From assembly GCA_027490755.1 (NCBI GenBank), contig JAIXXL010000024.1:56996-120995 (forward strand): a stretch of DNA of 64,000 nt, given 5' to 3'. The DNA is from Betaproteobacteria bacterium. GTDB lineage: Bacteria > Pseudomonadota > Gammaproteobacteria > Burkholderiales > UBA3065. The translations under genes and the position numbers were made by a program. Below the pieces are notes generated by a model. That model ran no database searches, had not been told where the DNA came from, and worked only from the letters and a program-made list of their open reading frames with translations. Shown piece after piece: positions 43,566 to 55,110 of the stretch (positions are counted from its first letter, which is position 1; the number at the start of each line of letters is the position of its first letter).

Positions 43566-43922
43566 ATGCTCGAGCAATACTTCCCAGTACTGCTGTTCCT
43601 CGCAGTCGGTCTTCTGGTCGGGGTAGGCCCAATCCTCCTGGGTCGACTGATCGGGCCTAACCGGCCCAGCGCAGAGAAGCTTGCCCCATATGAGTGCGGC
43701 TTCGAAGCATTCGAGGACGCGCGCATGAAGTTCGACGTGCGCTACTACCTCGTAGCTATCTTGTTCATCCTTTTCGACCTCGAGATCGCCTTCCTTGTCC
43801 CGTGGGCGGTGGTGTTCGACGATCTCGGTCTCTACGGTTTTATCGCAATGTCAGTTTTCCTCGGCATCCTCGTGGTCGGCTTTGTCTACGAGTGGATGAA
43901 GGGGGCGCTGGAATGGGAGTGA
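43566..43922 (+). CDS. nuoA: NADH-quinone oxidoreductase subunit A
   Basis: 118 residues from ATG at 43566 ([18 protein letters not shown]). Three membrane helices. [24 protein letters not shown] contains the conserved cysteine loop near the quinone cavity. First gene of the complex I operon; a TTG at 43554 could add four residues. Confidence 0.95.
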   Translation: MLEQYFPVLLFLAVGLLVGVGPILLGRLIGPNRPSAEKLAPYECGFEAFEDARMKFDVRYYLVAILFILFDLEIAFLVPWAVVFDDLGLYGFIAMSVFLGILVVGFVYEWMKGALEWE

Positions 43923-43941
43923 CCGTCATGGGAGAGGCACG

Positions 43942-44418
43942 GTGAGCATCGAGGGCGTTCTGGAGAAGGGCTTCGTCACCACCTCGGCTGACACCCTGAT
44001 CAATTACATGCGCACTGGCTCGCTCTGGCCTATGACCTTCGGCCTGGCCTGCTGCGCGGTCGAGATGATGCACGCCGGTGCGAGCCGCTACGACCTGGAC
44101 CGCTTCGGCATCGTCTTCCGCCCCAGCCCGCGTCAGTCCGATGTGATGATCGTCGCCGGCACTCTGTGCAACAAGATGGCGCCGGCATTGCGCAAGGTCT
44201 ACGACCAGATGGCTGAGCCACGCTGGGTTATTAGCATGGGCTCCTGTGCCAACGGCGGCGGCTACTACCACTACAGTTACTCGGTGGTGCGCGGCTGCGA
44301 CCGCATCGTGCCGGTAGATATCTATGTTCCGGGCTGTCCGCCCACGGCGGAGGCCCTGCTGTACGGGATCATCCAGCTGCAGAACAAGATCAAGCGCACT
44401 TCCACCATTGCCCGCTAA
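43942..44418 (+). CDS. nuoB: NADH-quinone oxidoreductase subunit B
   Basis: 158 residues from a GTG start. Carries cluster N2, the last iron-sulfur centre before quinone: ligands in [24 protein letters not shown] and [12 protein letters not shown]. Binds between NuoD and the membrane arm. Confidence 0.97.
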   Translation: MSIEGVLEKGFVTTSADTLINYMRTGSLWPMTFGLACCAVEMMHAGASRYDLDRFGIVFRPSPRQSDVMIVAGTLCNKMAPALRKVYDQMAEPRWVISMGSCANGGGYYHYSYSVVRGCDRIVPVDIYVPGCPPTAEALLYGIIQLQNKIKRTSTIAR

Positions 44419-44445
44419 AGACCGGCCATCCCACGACGGCCCTCA

Positions 44446-45060
44446 ATGACCCAAGCTCGCCAACAGTTCATCGATACCCTGACCGAAGCGCTCGGCGCGC
44501 GCGCGCTCGAGTCGGGCTGGCATGCCGACATGGCTTTCGTGCATCTGAACCCCGAGGGCTTGCAGAAGAGCTTGCTTGTTTTGCGTGACCACGCCGCGCT
44601 GGGCTTTGATCAGCTCACCGACCTGGCCGGACTCGACTTTGCCAACTGGCCCCGCGAGCGGCGCAGTACCCGCCGCTTCGGTGTCGTCCTGCACCTGCTC
44701 TCGGTCAGCCGCAACCAGCGCCTGCGCGTCCACGTCGAGGTGCCGGATGACGACCTGCCGGCGATCGCCAGCGCCACCGATATCTGGCCCGCCGCCAACT
44801 GGTATGAGCGCGAGGCTTTTGACCTTTACGGCATCCTCTTTGAGGGTCACCCGGACCTGCGTCGCATCCTCACCGATTACGGCTTTGTCGGGCACCCGTT
44901 CCGCAAGGACTTCCCGGTCAGTGGGCACGTGGAGATGCGTTACGACCCGGAGAAGCGCCGCGTCGTCTACCAGCCGGTGAGTATCGAGCCGCGCGAGATC
45001 GTGCCGCGCATCGTGCGCGAGGACGGCTACGGCACCGAACATCTGGGGATCGAGCGCTGA
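44446..45060 (+). CDS. nuoC: NADH-quinone oxidoreductase subunit C
   Basis: 204 residues. The family signature [26 protein letters not shown] is present, followed by GHPFRKDFP. Separate from NuoD here, unlike the fused NuoCD of E. coli. One base separates its stop from the nuoD start. Confidence 0.97.
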   Translation: MTQARQQFIDTLTEALGARALESGWHADMAFVHLNPEGLQKSLLVLRDHAALGFDQLTDLAGLDFANWPRERRSTRRFGVVLHLLSVSRNQRLRVHVEVPDDDLPAIASATDIWPAANWYEREAFDLYGILFEGHPDLRRILTDYGFVGHPFRKDFPVSGHVEMRYDPEKRRVVYQPVSIEPREIVPRIVREDGYGTEHLGIER

Positions 45061-45061
45061 T

Positions 45062-46315
45062 ATGGCTGAGTTGCGTAATTACACGATGAACTTTGGCCCG
45101 CAGCATCCGGCCGCGCACGGGGTGCTGCGTCTGGTGCTGGAGCTGGACGGTGAGGTGATCGTGCGCGCCGACCCGCACATCGGTTTGCTGCATCGCGCCA
45201 CCGAGAAGCTTGCCGAGACGCGCACCTTTATCCAGTCGGTGCCCTACATGGACCGGCTCGACTACGTCTCGATGATGTGTAACGAACACGCCTACGTCAT
45301 GGCCATCGAGAAGCTGCTCGGCGTCGAGGTTCCCGAGCGTGCCCAGTACATCCGCGTCATGTTCGACGAGATCACGCGCATCCTTAACCACCTCCTGTGG
45401 ATCGGGGCGCACGCGCTCGACGTCGGCGCGATGACCGTGTTCCTGTACGCGTTCCGTGAGCGCGAGGACCTGATGGACTGCTACGAGGCCGTCTCTGGCG
45501 CTCGTCTGCACGCGGCCTATTACCGTCCGGGCGGCGTCTACCGCGACCTGCCCGCGAGCATGCCGCACTACCAGCCCTCAAAGTGGCACAGCGCCAGTGC
45601 AGTCCAGAAGATGAACGCGAACCGTCAGGGTTCCATGCTCGATTTCATCCAGGACTTCACCGACCGCTTCCCGGCCTGCGTCGATGAGTACGAGACCCTG
45701 CTCACCGACAACCGCATCTGGAAGCAGCGCACCGTGGGTATCGGCGTAGTCGACCCCGACCGCGCGGTGGCGCTGGGTTTTACCGGCCCCATGCTGCGTG
45801 GCTCTGGGATCGCTTGGGACCTTCGCAAGAAGCAGCCGTATGAGGTCTACGACCGGCTCGACTTCGACATCCCGGTGGGTGTGAACGGCGACTGCTACGA
45901 CCGCTATCTGGTGCGTATCGAGGAGATGCGCGAGTCCAACCGCATCATCCGCCAGTGCGTGGACTGGCTGCGTGCCAACCCCGGCCCGGTGATCGTTGGC
46001 GACCACAAGGTCGCGCCGCCGCACCGCGAGGCGATGAAGTCGAACATGGAGGAGCTGATCCACCACTTCAAGCTCTTCACCGAGGGCATGCACGTGCCGG
46101 CAGGGGAGGCTTACGCGGCGGTGGAGCACCCCAAGGGAGAGTTCGGCGTCTACCTGCTCGCCGACGGTGCCAACAAGCCTTACCGGCTGAAGATCCGCGC
46201 GCCCGGCTACGCGCACCTGGCTGCGCTCGACGAGATGGTGCGTGGCCACATGATCGCCGACGTGGTCGCCATCATCGGCACGCAGGACATCGTCTTCGGG
46301 GAGATCGACCGGTGA
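45062..46315 (+). CDS. nuoD: NADH-quinone oxidoreductase subunit D
   Basis: 417 residues. [21 protein letters not shown] near the N-terminus has the His of the quinone site. [15 protein letters not shown] and a C-terminal [20 protein letters not shown] stretch are conserved. Stop overlaps the nuoE GTG start (GTGA). Confidence 0.97.
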   Translation: MAELRNYTMNFGPQHPAAHGVLRLVLELDGEVIVRADPHIGLLHRATEKLAETRTFIQSVPYMDRLDYVSMMCNEHAYVMAIEKLLGVEVPERAQYIRVMFDEITRILNHLLWIGAHALDVGAMTVFLYAFREREDLMDCYEAVSGARLHAAYYRPGGVYRDLPASMPHYQPSKWHSASAVQKMNANRQGSMLDFIQDFTDRFPACVDEYETLLTDNRIWKQRTVGIGVVDPDRAVALGFTGPMLRGSGIAWDLRKKQPYEVYDRLDFDIPVGVNGDCYDRYLVRIEEMRESNRIIRQCVDWLRANPGPVIVGDHKVAPPHREAMKSNMEELIHHFKLFTEGMHVPAGEAYAAVEHPKGEFGVYLLADGANKPYRLKIRAPGYAHLAALDEMVRGHMIADVVAIIGTQDIVFGEIDR

Positions 46316-46812
46316 GTGCCGTGCTGTCCGACGCCACCCGTGCGCGCTTCGAGCGCGAGGTTGCCAAGTATCCGGCCGAGGAGCGCCGTTCGGCGGTGAT
46401 CGCCTGCCTGTCCATCATCCAGGAAGAGCAGGGCTGGGTCAGCCGTGAGAGCGAGCAGCTGGTTGCCGATTACCTCGGCATCGCGCCGATCGCGGTTTAC
46501 GAGGTCACGACCTTCTACAACATGTTCAACCAGCAGCCGGTCGGGCGTTACAAGTTCAACGTCTGCACCAACCTGCCCTGCAAGCTGCGCGATGGCCAGC
46601 ACGCGCTGGAGCATCTGTGCGGCCGGCTCGGGGTGGAAGAGGGCGGCACCAGCGCCGACGGCCTGTTCACGGTTCAGCAGAGCGAGTGTCTGGGCGCCTG
46701 CGCCGACTCGCCGGTGCTGCTGGTCAACGACCGGACCATGTGCAGTTTCATGAGTGACGACAAGCTGGACCAGCTGATCGACGGCCTGCGGAAGGCGGAG
46801 GAGAAGGCATGA
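46312..46812 (+). CDS. nuoE: NADH-quinone oxidoreductase subunit E
   Basis: 166 residues from GTG at 46312 overlapping nuoD. Thioredoxin-like fold with a [2Fe-2S] cluster: ligands in [11 protein letters not shown] and ESECLGAC-type sequence ([13 protein letters not shown]). Part of the NADH dehydrogenase module with NuoF. Overlaps nuoF by four bases. Confidence 0.96.
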   Translation: MSAVLSDATRARFEREVAKYPAEERRSAVIACLSIIQEEQGWVSRESEQLVADYLGIAPIAVYEVTTFYNMFNQQPVGRYKFNVCTNLPCKLRDGQHALEHLCGRLGVEEGGTSADGLFTVQQSECLGACADSPVLLVNDRTMCSFMSDDKLDQLIDGLRKAEEKA

Positions 46813-48203
46813 GCGCCCGGGACGTGTTGGCCCGATTCGAGGCCACAGGCAACGAGACCTGTTTCCACGGGCGTCATATCGACCCGCAGATCCTCGCCGG
46901 GCTGGATGGCAGCAACTGGCGCCTGAAGGATTACGAGGCGCGCGGCGGCTATCAGGCCTTGCGCAAGATCCTCGGCAAGGATGGCGGGCCAGGCATGAAC
47001 CAGGACGAGGTGATCGCCCAGGTCAAGGAGTCTGCGTTGCGCGGTCGCGGTGGCGCGGGCTTCCCCACCGGCCTGAAGTGGAGCTTCATGCCGCGCCAGT
47101 CGCCGGTGCAGAAGTATCTGGCCTGCAACTCCGATGAAGGCGAGCCGGGCACCTGCAAGGACCGCGACATCCTCCAGTTCAATCCGCACATCGTCATTGA
47201 GGGCATGGCGATCGCTGCGTATGCCATGGGCATCACGGTCGGCTACAACTACATCCACGGCGAGATCTTCGGCACCTACGAGCGCTTCGAACAGGCGCTG
47301 GAGGAGGCGCGCGCGGCAGGTTACCTGGGCGACAAGATCCTCGGCAGCGACTTCTGCTTCCAGTTGCACGCCTCGCATGGCTTTGGCGCCTACATCTGCG
47401 GTGAAGAGACCGCGTTGCTGGAGAGTCTGGAGGGCAAGAAGGGGCAGCCGCGCTTCAAGCCACCGTTCCCGGCCAGCTTTGGCCTGTATGGCAAGCCGAC
47501 CACCATCAACAACACCGAGACGTTTGCCGCGGTGCCGTGGATCATCCGCAACGGCGGTCAGGCCTACCTCGAGGTGGGCAAGCCCAACAACGGTGGCACC
47601 AAGATCTACTCGGTGAGCGGCGACGTCGAGCGCCCAGGCAACTACGAGATCCCGATGGGGACACCGTTCTCCAAGCTGCTGGAACTGGCCGGTGGCGTGC
47701 GCAAGGGTCGTACGCTGAAGGCGGTGATCCCTGGTGGTTCGTCGGCTCCGGTGCTGCCGGGCTCGATCATGATGGACTGCACGATGGACTACGACTCCAT
47801 CTCCAAGGCCGGCTCGATGCTGGGCTCGGGCGCAGTGATCGTGATGGACGACAGCCGCTGCATGGTCGAGAGCCTGCTGCGCTTGTCGTACTTCTACACT
47901 CACGAGTCCTGCGGCCAGTGCACGCCCTGCCGTGAGGGCACCGGCTGGCTCTACAAGATGCTGTTGCGCATCGAGAACGGCCATGGCCGCGCCGAGGATA
48001 TTGACGTGCTCGACGACGTGGCGCAGAACATCATGGGGCGCACCATCTGCGCGCTTGGCGACGCCGCAGCCATGCCGGTGCGCAGTTTCGTCAAGCACTT
48101 CCGCCACGAGTTCGAGCACCACATCCGCACCGGGACCTGCATGACGGGCACCGCAGGCGCGCTGCGCAGGCTCGCCGCGCAAAAGGTCGGTGACCGCGCA
48201 TGA
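46809..48203 (+). CDS. nuoF: NADH-quinone oxidoreductase subunit F
   Basis: 464 residues. Binds NADH and [18 protein letters not shown] is the nucleotide-binding signature, and [16 protein letters not shown] lies near FMN. The N3 [4Fe-4S] cluster ligands are in [12 protein letters not shown] plus a downstream Cys ([10 protein letters not shown]). Electron entry point of complex I. Confidence 0.97.
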   Translation: MSARDVLARFEATGNETCFHGRHIDPQILAGLDGSNWRLKDYEARGGYQALRKILGKDGGPGMNQDEVIAQVKESALRGRGGAGFPTGLKWSFMPRQSPVQKYLACNSDEGEPGTCKDRDILQFNPHIVIEGMAIAAYAMGITVGYNYIHGEIFGTYERFEQALEEARAAGYLGDKILGSDFCFQLHASHGFGAYICGEETALLESLEGKKGQPRFKPPFPASFGLYGKPTTINNTETFAAVPWIIRNGGQAYLEVGKPNNGGTKIYSVSGDVERPGNYEIPMGTPFSKLLELAGGVRKGRTLKAVIPGGSSAPVLPGSIMMDCTMDYDSISKAGSMLGSGAVIVMDDSRCMVESLLRLSYFYTHESCGQCTPCREGTGWLYKMLLRIENGHGRAEDIDVLDDVAQNIMGRTICALGDAAAMPVRSFVKHFRHEFEHHIRTGTCMTGTAGALRRLAAQKVGDRA

Positions 48204-50494
48204 GCACCGTCAACATCGAGCTCGACGGCCAGCAGATCGAGGTGCCGGTCAACTCGACGATCATGGACGCGGCCAACAAGGCCGGCGTCTACATCCCGCA
48301 CTTCTGCTACCACCGCAAGCTCTCCATCGCCGCGAACTGCCGCATGTGTCTGGTCGAGGTGGAGAAGGCGCCCAAGCCGCTGCCGGCCTGTGCCAGCCCG
48401 GTCACGCAGGGCATGAAGGTGTTTACCAAGAGCCCGGCGGCGGTGCGCGCGCAGAAGGCTGTGATGGAGTTTCTGCTCATCAACCACCCGCTCGACTGCC
48501 CCATCTGCGACCAGGGCGGCGAGTGCCAGCTGCAAGATCTGGCGGTGGGCTATGGCAGCACCGCCTCTCGCTATCAGGAAGAGAAGCGCGTGGTTCTGAA
48601 CAAGAACCTCGGTCCGCTCATCTCGACCGACATGACGCGTTGCATCCACTGCACGCGCTGCGTGCGTTTCGGCGAAGAGATCGCCGGCAAGATGGAGCTG
48701 GGCATGGCTCACCGCGGCGAGCACAGCGAGATCATGCCGTTCATCGAGCGCACGGTGGACAGCGAGCTGTCCGGCAACATGATCGACGTCTGCCCGGTCG
48801 GTGCGCTCACCTCAAAGCCCTTCCGTTACGCCGCCCGCACTTGGGAGCTGACCAAGCGGCGCTCGATCGCGCCGCACGACTCGCTGGGCAGCAATGTCAC
48901 GGTGCAGGTCAAGCAGGACCGCGTGCTGCGCGTCACCCCGCTGGAGAACGAGACGGTCAACGAGTGCTGGCTGTCCGACCGTGACCGCTTCAGTTACGAG
49001 GCCCTCGACAGCGAGGATCGCCTGCTGCACCCGATGGTGCGCGATGGCGACCGCTGGGTGCAGGCGAGTTGGGAGGACGCGCTGGCGCGTGCTGTTGCCG
49101 GCCTGCAAGCCGCCGGCAGCTCGACCGGCTGGCTGGTCAGCCCCAACGCTACCCTTGAAGAGGGCCACCTCGCGGCGCGGCTGGCCAAGGGTCTGAAGAG
49201 CGGCAACATCGACCACCGTCTGCGCCAGAGCGATTTTGCCGCCGACGAGGTCGCCACCGGCGCGCCCTGGCTCGGCATGCCGATCGCTGGCGTACAGGAC
49301 CTCAAGGGCCTGCTGGTGGTCGGCAGCAACCTGCGCAAGGACCATCCGTTGTTGGCGCATCGCGTGCGCTACGCCGCCGACCATGGCGCCGCGTTCTACA
49401 CGCTGGCCGCCTGGCGCGAGGACCTGCTATGCAAGGTCGCGGGGCAGTTCGCGCTGCCGCCGTCGCAATGGGAGTCGGCGCTGGAGGGCGTGCTCGCCGC
49501 GGTCGAGGCCGAGCGGGCGGGGAAGGCTGGCAAGGGCGACTACGCCGCTGCCGCAGCTGCGCTCTGCCAGGACGCGCCGCGCGCGCTCTGGCTCGGCAAC
49601 GAGGCCGTCAACCACCCGCGTGCCAGCCGCCTGCGCTGGCTGGCGCAGCGCATCTGCGAATCCAGCGGCGCCGCGCTTGGCGTCACGGTCGACGGTTCCA
49701 ACGCCGTCGGCTTGGCCGCAGCCGGGGTGCTGCCAGCCAGTCGTGGCAAGAACGCTCAGACCATGCTTGCCAAGCCGCTCTCCGCCTATGTCCTGCTCAA
49801 CGTCGAGCCGGGCCACGACTGCGCCGATGGGTCGGCCGCCCTGCGCGCCATGAACGGCGCTGACACCGTGGTCTGCCTGACCACGCATATGGATGGCGCA
49901 GCTGACTATGCCGATGTGCTGTTTCCGGTTGCTCCGTGGACTGAGACCGCAGGCAGCCGCGTCAACTGCGAGGGCCGCCTGCAGACCTTCGTTGGTGTGG
50001 TGCCGCCCGCCGGCGAGGCTCGCCCCGCCTGGAAGGTACTGCGTGTGCTGGGCAACCTGCTGGGCCTGAAGGGTTTCGAGCAGGAGACCATCGACGACGT
50101 TCGCCGCGACATCGGCCTCGACCAAGGCAAGCTCGCTGCCGCCCTAGGCAATGCGCTCTCGGCCGAGCCGCAGACTGCCCCCCCGGAACTTAACGGACTT
50201 GAGCGCGCAGGCTTTGTGATGCCTTACGGCGTCGACACCATCGCCCGTCGTGCGCGGTCGTTGCAGCGGACCGCTGATGCCCGGCAACCGGTGGCGCAGA
50301 TGCACAGCCAGACGGCGGCCCAATTGGGCGTGGCCGACGGCCAGCAGGTACGCGTGACTCAGGGTGGTGCTGCGCTGCTCAAGGTGCAGGTGGATGATCG
50401 TGTGGCAACTGGCACTGTACGAATCGGTGCCGGGCATTGCGCCACCGTGGCGCTGGGCGGCCTGTTTGGCGGCCTCAAGGTGGAGTCAGCCTGA
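48200..50494 (+). CDS. nuoG: NADH-quinone oxidoreductase subunit G
   Basis: 764 residues. An N-terminal [2Fe-2S] ferredoxin domain ([22 protein letters not shown]) is followed by a His/Cys cluster ([18 protein letters not shown]). A [4Fe-4S] pair region follows ([13 protein letters not shown] and [16 protein letters not shown]). The C-terminal two thirds is a molybdopterin-oxidoreductase-like domain without an active cofactor in this family. Overlaps nuoF (4 bases) and nuoH (1 base). Confidence 0.96.
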   Translation: MSTVNIELDGQQIEVPVNSTIMDAANKAGVYIPHFCYHRKLSIAANCRMCLVEVEKAPKPLPACASPVTQGMKVFTKSPAAVRAQKAVMEFLLINHPLDCPICDQGGECQLQDLAVGYGSTASRYQEEKRVVLNKNLGPLISTDMTRCIHCTRCVRFGEEIAGKMELGMAHRGEHSEIMPFIERTVDSELSGNMIDVCPVGALTSKPFRYAARTWELTKRRSIAPHDSLGSNVTVQVKQDRVLRVTPLENETVNECWLSDRDRFSYEALDSEDRLLHPMVRDGDRWVQASWEDALARAVAGLQAAGSSTGWLVSPNATLEEGHLAARLAKGLKSGNIDHRLRQSDFAADEVATGAPWLGMPIAGVQDLKGLLVVGSNLRKDHPLLAHRVRYAADHGAAFYTLAAWREDLLCKVAGQFALPPSQWESALEGVLAAVEAERAGKAGKGDYAAAAAALCQDAPRALWLGNEAVNHPRASRLRWLAQRICESSGAALGVTVDGSNAVGLAAAGVLPASRGKNAQTMLAKPLSAYVLLNVEPGHDCADGSAALRAMNGADTVVCLTTHMDGAADYADVLFPVAPWTETAGSRVNCEGRLQTFVGVVPPAGEARPAWKVLRVLGNLLGLKGFEQETIDDVRRDIGLDQGKLAAALGNALSAEPQTAPPELNGLERAGFVMPYGVDTIARRARSLQRTADARQPVAQMHSQTAAQLGVADGQQVRVTQGGAALLKVQVDDRVATGTVRIGAGHCATVALGGLFGGLKVESA

Positions 50495-51528
50495 TGCAAC
50501 CCTTCTTTGGGCTGATCGACGCCTCCATGGTGCCCGAGCCGGCGCTGCTGACGGCGTGGACCTTGGTGAAGATCCTCGCCATTACCCTGCCGGTGATGGG
50601 TGCGGTGGCCTACCTGACCTACGCCGAGCGCAAGGTGATCGGCTACATCCAGGCCCGTATCGGGCCGAACCGTGTCGGTCCGGCAGGTCTGCTGCAGCCG
50701 ATCGCCGACGCCATCAAGCTACTGACCAAAGAGATCATTATCCCTACCGGCTCCAACCGCACGCTGTTCATGCTGGCGCCGGTGATCAGCATCATGGCCG
50801 CGTTGGCGGCCTGGGCTGTGGTGCCGTTCGGCCCCGAGACCATCCTCGCCGACATCGATGCCGGGCTGCTCTATGTTCTGGCACTGACCTCGATGGGCGT
50901 GTACGGCGTCATCGTCGCCGGTTGGGCCTCCAATTCAAAGTACGCCTTCCTCGGTGCGATGCGCTCGGCCGCCCAGATCGTCGCTTACGAGATCGCCATG
51001 GGCTTTGCCCTGATCGGCGTGCTGATGGTGGCCGGTAGTCTAAGCCTGCTCGATATCGTCAATGCGCAGGCGGGCGACTGGGGCCTGCTGAGCTGGAATC
51101 TGGTGCCACTTTTCCCGCTGTTCATCGTCTACTTCATCTCGGGCGTGGCCGAGACCAACCGCGCACCGTTCGACGTCGCCGAGGGCGAATCCGAGATCGT
51201 CGCCGGCTTCCACGTCGAGTATTCGGGCATGACCTTCGCCATCTTCTTCCTCGCCGAATACGCCAACATGATCCTGGTGTCGGCGCTGGCGGCCTGCCTG
51301 TTCCTTGGTGGCTGGTTGTCACCGATTCCCGGCATCCCCGGCGGCTGGCCGTGGCTGTTCGCCAAGATGGGCTTCCTGCTGTTCTGCTTCCTCTGGTTCC
51401 GTGCCACCTTCCCGCGTTACCGCTACGACCAGATCATGCGCCTGGGCTGGAAGGTGTTCATTCCGGTCACGCTGGTCTGGATCCTGGTGGTCGGCGCGTG
51501 GAAGTTGTCCCCGTTCTGGCTCTGGTGA
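50494..51528 (+). CDS. nuoH: NADH-quinone oxidoreductase subunit H
   Basis: 344 residues, eight membrane helices. [21 protein letters not shown] and the acidic loop [21 protein letters not shown] shape the quinone channel. ATG at 50494 overlaps the nuoG stop; the longer upstream frame lies within nuoG. Confidence 0.97.
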   Translation: MQPFFGLIDASMVPEPALLTAWTLVKILAITLPVMGAVAYLTYAERKVIGYIQARIGPNRVGPAGLLQPIADAIKLLTKEIIIPTGSNRTLFMLAPVISIMAALAAWAVVPFGPETILADIDAGLLYVLALTSMGVYGVIVAGWASNSKYAFLGAMRSAAQIVAYEIAMGFALIGVLMVAGSLSLLDIVNAQAGDWGLLSWNLVPLFPLFIVYFISGVAETNRAPFDVAEGESEIVAGFHVEYSGMTFAIFFLAEYANMILVSALAACLFLGGWLSPIPGIPGGWPWLFAKMGFLLFCFLWFRATFPRYRYDQIMRLGWKVFIPVTLVWILVVGAWKLSPFWLW

Positions 51529-51545
51529 TAAGGACCTGACAAGCC

Positions 51546-52034
51546 ATGCAAGCCGTCCGCGACTTCGTCAAGACCTTCCTCCTGCTCGAGCTCCTTCAGG
51601 GCTTGGCGGTGACCGGCCGCAACCTGTTCTCGCGCAAGATCACCGTCCAGTACCCCGAGGAGAAGACGCCGATGTCTCCGCGTTTCCGGGGGCTGCACGC
51701 GCTGCGCCGTTACCCCAACGGCGAGGAGCGCTGCATCGCGTGCAAGCTGTGCGAGGCGGTGTGTCCAGCCATGGCCATCACCATCGAGTCCGAGCAGCGC
51801 GATGACGGTACCCGCCGTACCACGCGCTACGACATCGACCTGACCAAGTGCATCTTCTGCGGCTTCTGCGAGGAGAGCTGCCCGGTCGATTCGATCGTCG
51901 AGACGCACATCCTCGAATACCACGGCGAGCGCCGCGGCGACCTTCTCTACACCAAGGAGATGCTACTCGCCATCGGTGACCGCTACGAGAAGGACATCGC
52001 CGCCGCACGCGCGGCCGATGCGCCTTACCGCTGA
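51546..52034 (+). CDS. nuoI: NADH-quinone oxidoreductase subunit I
   Basis: 162 residues. Two [4Fe-4S] clusters (N6a, N6b): [16 protein letters not shown] and [16 protein letters not shown]. Peripheral-arm subunit that links NuoG to NuoB. Confidence 0.98.
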   Translation: MQAVRDFVKTFLLLELLQGLAVTGRNLFSRKITVQYPEEKTPMSPRFRGLHALRRYPNGEERCIACKLCEAVCPAMAITIESEQRDDGTRRTTRYDIDLTKCIFCGFCEESCPVDSIVETHILEYHGERRGDLLYTKEMLLAIGDRYEKDIAAARAADAPYR

Positions 52035-52064
52035 GACGACGCACAGGAACCCGACCAAGACCCC

Positions 52065-52706
52065 ATGGACTTCCTCAGCGCGATCTTCTACCTCTTCGCC
52101 ACCATCCTGGTGCTCTCTGGTCTGCGCGTGATCACCGCTCGCAACCCGGTCCACGCGGCGCTGTTCCTGGTGCTGGCTTTCTTCAGCGCGGCCGCCATCT
52201 GGATGCTGCTGGAGGCCGAGTTCCTCGCGCTGACGCTCGTGTTGGTCTACGTCGGCGCGGTGATGGTGCTGTTCCTGTTCGTGGTAATGATGCTCGACAT
52301 CAACTTCGACACCCTGCGAGAAGGCTTCTGGCGTCACCTGCCGGTCGGCTTGCTGGTGGCAGGGGCGATGGTGCTGGAGATGGTGCTGGTGCTGTCCGCC
52401 GAGACCTTCAGCGGTGCCCCTGCGCCCGAGGCGCGCGGCTTCGACTACAGCAACACCCGTGAACTAGGCGCTGTGCTCTACACGCAGTATCTGTACCCGT
52501 TCGAGCTGGCTGCTGTGTTGCTGCTCGTTGCCATCGTCGCCGCCATCGCGCTGACGCTTCGCCGCCGCGAGGGCGTCAAGCGCAACGATGTGGCCGAGCA
52601 GGTCAAGGTTCGCCGCGAGGACCGCGTGCGTGTGTTGCAGGTGCCGCGTGAGACGCCGGTGGGTAACCGGCCCGATGCCGTCGAGCCGGGGGAGGCCGCG
52701 CCATGA
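52065..52706 (+). CDS. nuoJ: NADH-quinone oxidoreductase subunit J
   Basis: 213 residues, five membrane helices. [20 protein letters not shown] is the conserved pi-bulge helix. The last 45 or so residues (from [10 protein letters not shown]) form a charged cytoplasmic tail. Overlaps nuoK by four bases. Confidence 0.95.
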   Translation: MDFLSAIFYLFATILVLSGLRVITARNPVHAALFLVLAFFSAAAIWMLLEAEFLALTLVLVYVGAVMVLFLFVVMMLDINFDTLREGFWRHLPVGLLVAGAMVLEMVLVLSAETFSGAPAPEARGFDYSNTRELGAVLYTQYLYPFELAAVLLLVAIVAAIALTLRRREGVKRNDVAEQVKVRREDRVRVLQVPRETPVGNRPDAVEPGEAAP

Positions 52707-53008
52707 TCACGCTTTCGCACTACCTGATCCTCGGTGCGGTGCTGTTCGCCATCAGCATCGTCGGCATCTTCCTCAACCGCAAGAACGTGATCATCCTGCT
52801 CATGGCGATCGAGCTGATGCTGCTCGCCGTGAACCTCAATTTCATCGCCTTCAGCCATTACCTGGGCGATATCGCGGGCCAGGTCTTTGTCTTCTTCATC
52901 CTTACCGTGGCTGCCGCAGAGTCGGCCATCGGCCTGGCGATCCTGGTGGTGCTGTTCCGCAACCTGCGGACCATCAACGTCGACGACATCAACACGCTGA
53001 AGGGCTGA
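52703..53008 (+). CDS. nuoK: NADH-quinone oxidoreductase subunit K
   Basis: 101 residues, three membrane helices. The two buried glutamates of the proton path lie in [14 protein letters not shown] and [16 protein letters not shown] overlaps the nuoJ stop. Confidence 0.97.
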   Translation: MITLSHYLILGAVLFAISIVGIFLNRKNVIILLMAIELMLLAVNLNFIAFSHYLGDIAGQVFVFFILTVAAAESAIGLAILVVLFRNLRTINVDDINTLKG

Positions 53009-53014
53009 CGCGCC

Positions 53015-55108
53015 GTGTCCATGCAATCGCTCTATCTGCTCGTGCCGCTGGCACCCCTGGTGGGTGCGTTGCTCGCCGGCCTCTTCGGCAAGACCATCGG
53101 CCGGGCGGGGGCGCACACCGCGACCATCCTCGGCGTGGCGGTCGCTTTCGTCGGCAGCTGTTTCGTCGCGCAGGACGTGATCGTCAACGGCAACACCTTC
53201 AACGGCGCGCTGTACACGTGGGCGACGTCAGGCAACCTGAAGATGGAGGTCGGCTTCCTCATCGACCCGCTGACGGTGATGATGATGCTGGTGGTGACCT
53301 TCGTCTCGCTGATGGTGCACATATACACCATCGGTTATATGCAGGACGATCCCGGCTACCAGCGCTTCTTCAGCTACATCTCGCTGTTCACCTTCAGCAT
53401 GCTCATGCTGGTGATGAGCAACAACTTCCTGCAGCTGTTCTTCGGCTGGGAAGCGGTGGGGCTGGTCAGTTACCTGCTGATCGGCTTCTGGTACACGCGC
53501 CCCACCGCCATCTACGCCAACCTCAAGGCGTTCCTGGTCAACCGCGTCGGCGACTTCGGCTTCGTTCTGGGCATCGGCCTGGTGGCGGCGTATTTCGGCA
53601 GCCTGGATTACGCCACCGTATTCGCCGCAGCACCGGGCCTGGCCAGCGAGACGGTGAGCCTGTTCCCCGGTGCCGAGTGGTCGCTGCTGAGCGTCGCCTG
53701 CATCTGCCTGTTCGTCGGCGCGATGGGCAAGAGCGCGCAGTTCCCGCTGCACGTCTGGCTGCCCGACTCGATGGAGGGCCCGACCCCGATCTCGGCGCTG
53801 ATCCACGCCGCCACCATGGTGACGGCCGGCATCTTCATGGTGACGCGCATGTCGCCGCTGTTCGAGCTCTCCGAGACGGCGTTGTCGGTGGTGCTGGTGA
53901 TTGGCGCCATCACCGCGCTGTTCATGGGCTTCCTCGGGCTCATCCAGAACGACATCAAGCGCGTGGTGGCCTACTCGACGCTGTCGCAGCTGGGCTACAT
54001 GACGGTGGCGCTGGGCGCCTCGGCGTATTCGGTGGCGGTGTTCCACCTGATGACCCACGCTTTCTTCAAGGCGCTGCTGTTCCTCGCCGCCGGCAGCGTG
54101 ATCATGGGCATGCACCATGACCAGGACATCCGCAACATGGGCGGACTGCGCAAGCACATGCCGGTCACCTGGATCACCTCGCTGGTCGGTTCGCTGGCAC
54201 TGATCGGCACGCCGTTCTTCTCGGGTTTCTACTCCAAGGACTCGATCATCGAGGCGGTGGCCGAGAGCCACATCGCCGGCAGCGGCTTCGCCTACTTTGC
54301 CGTGGTGGCGGGTGTGTTCGTCACGGCCTTCTACAGCTTCCGCATGTACTTCCTGGTGTTCCACGGCAAGGAGCGCTGGCGTGAGGGCGGTCACGGCCAT
54401 GCCGACCACTCCCACGCTGCTGCCGCGCACGCCGGCCATGACGATGCGCACGGCCACGACGCCGGTCACGGCGCGCACAAGGACGAGCACAAGCACGACG
54501 ACCACGGCCACCACCATGGCCTGGGCCCCAACGACAACCCGCACGAGAGCCCGTGGGTGGTAACGCTGCCGCTGGCGCTGCTGGCGATCCCGTCTGTCGT
54601 CATCGGCTACCTGACCATCGGTCCGATGCTGTACGGCGGCTACTTTGGTGACGCCATCTTCATCGGCGAGAACCACCATGCCATGGCGGAGATGGCCGAG
54701 GCGTTCCATGGACCGGTGGCGATGGCCATCCATGGCCTGAGCAGCCTGCCGTTCTGGCTCGCGCTCGCGGGTGTGGTGGTCTCGGCGGTGTTCTACCTCA
54801 AGCGGCCCGATATTCCGGCGGCGATCAAGGCTCAGTTCAGCGGCATCCACCGCATCCTCGAGAACAAGTACGGCTTCGACGATTTCAACCAGTGGTTCTT
54901 CGCAAATGGCGCGCGCCTGCTCGGTGGCCAACTGTGGCAACGCGGTGACCGGGCGCTGATCGATGGCGTGATGGTCAACGGCTCGGCGGGCCTGGTGGGT
55001 CGTATCGCCGGCTGGGTGCGCCACGGCCAGACCGGATTCGTCTACACCTACGCCTTCACCATGATCATCGGCATCGTTGCAATGCTGGCCATTTGGCTGA
55101 GTCTCTGA
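53015..55108 (+). CDS. nuoL: NADH-quinone oxidoreductase subunit L with His-rich loop
   Basis: 697 residues from a GTG start. Antiporter-like subunit with many helices and the long lateral helix at the C-terminus. Conserved: FFGWEAVGLVSYLLIGFWYT, LPDSMEGPTPISALIHAATM (lysine/glutamate proton path). Between helices, at about residues 456-505, lies a loop with 16 histidines in about 45 residues plus many Asp; E. coli NuoL lacks this. Two bases before nuoM. Confidence 0.97.
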   Translation: MSMQSLYLLVPLAPLVGALLAGLFGKTIGRAGAHTATILGVAVAFVGSCFVAQDVIVNGNTFNGALYTWATSGNLKMEVGFLIDPLTVMMMLVVTFVSLMVHIYTIGYMQDDPGYQRFFSYISLFTFSMLMLVMSNNFLQLFFGWEAVGLVSYLLIGFWYTRPTAIYANLKAFLVNRVGDFGFVLGIGLVAAYFGSLDYATVFAAAPGLASETVSLFPGAEWSLLSVACICLFVGAMGKSAQFPLHVWLPDSMEGPTPISALIHAATMVTAGIFMVTRMSPLFELSETALSVVLVIGAITALFMGFLGLIQNDIKRVVAYSTLSQLGYMTVALGASAYSVAVFHLMTHAFFKALLFLAAGSVIMGMHHDQDIRNMGGLRKHMPVTWITSLVGSLALIGTPFFSGFYSKDSIIEAVAESHIAGSGFAYFAVVAGVFVTAFYSFRMYFLVFHGKERWREGGHGHADHSHAAAAHAGHDDAHGHDAGHGAHKDEHKHDDHGHHHGLGPNDNPHESPWVVTLPLALLAIPSVVIGYLTIGPMLYGGYFGDAIFIGENHHAMAEMAEAFHGPVAMAIHGLSSLPFWLALAGVVVSAVFYLKRPDIPAAIKAQFSGIHRILENKYGFDDFNQWFFANGARLLGGQLWQRGDRALIDGVMVNGSAGLVGRIAGWVRHGQTGFVYTYAFTMIIGIVAMLAIWLSL

Positions 55109-55110
55109 AC

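Noticed and set aside
46674..48182. 502-codon open frame antisense to nuoF
   Set aside because: Shadow of nuoF with repetitive Arg/His/Ala content.
52588..54120. 510-codon same-strand frame spanning nuoJ, nuoK and nuoL
   Set aside because: Alternative-frame translation of three real genes; no plausible protein.
53228..55024. 598-codon open frame antisense to nuoL
   Set aside because: GC-rich mirror frame of a clearly real gene; the product is His/Arg/Asp-rich with no domain and no ribosome-binding site.
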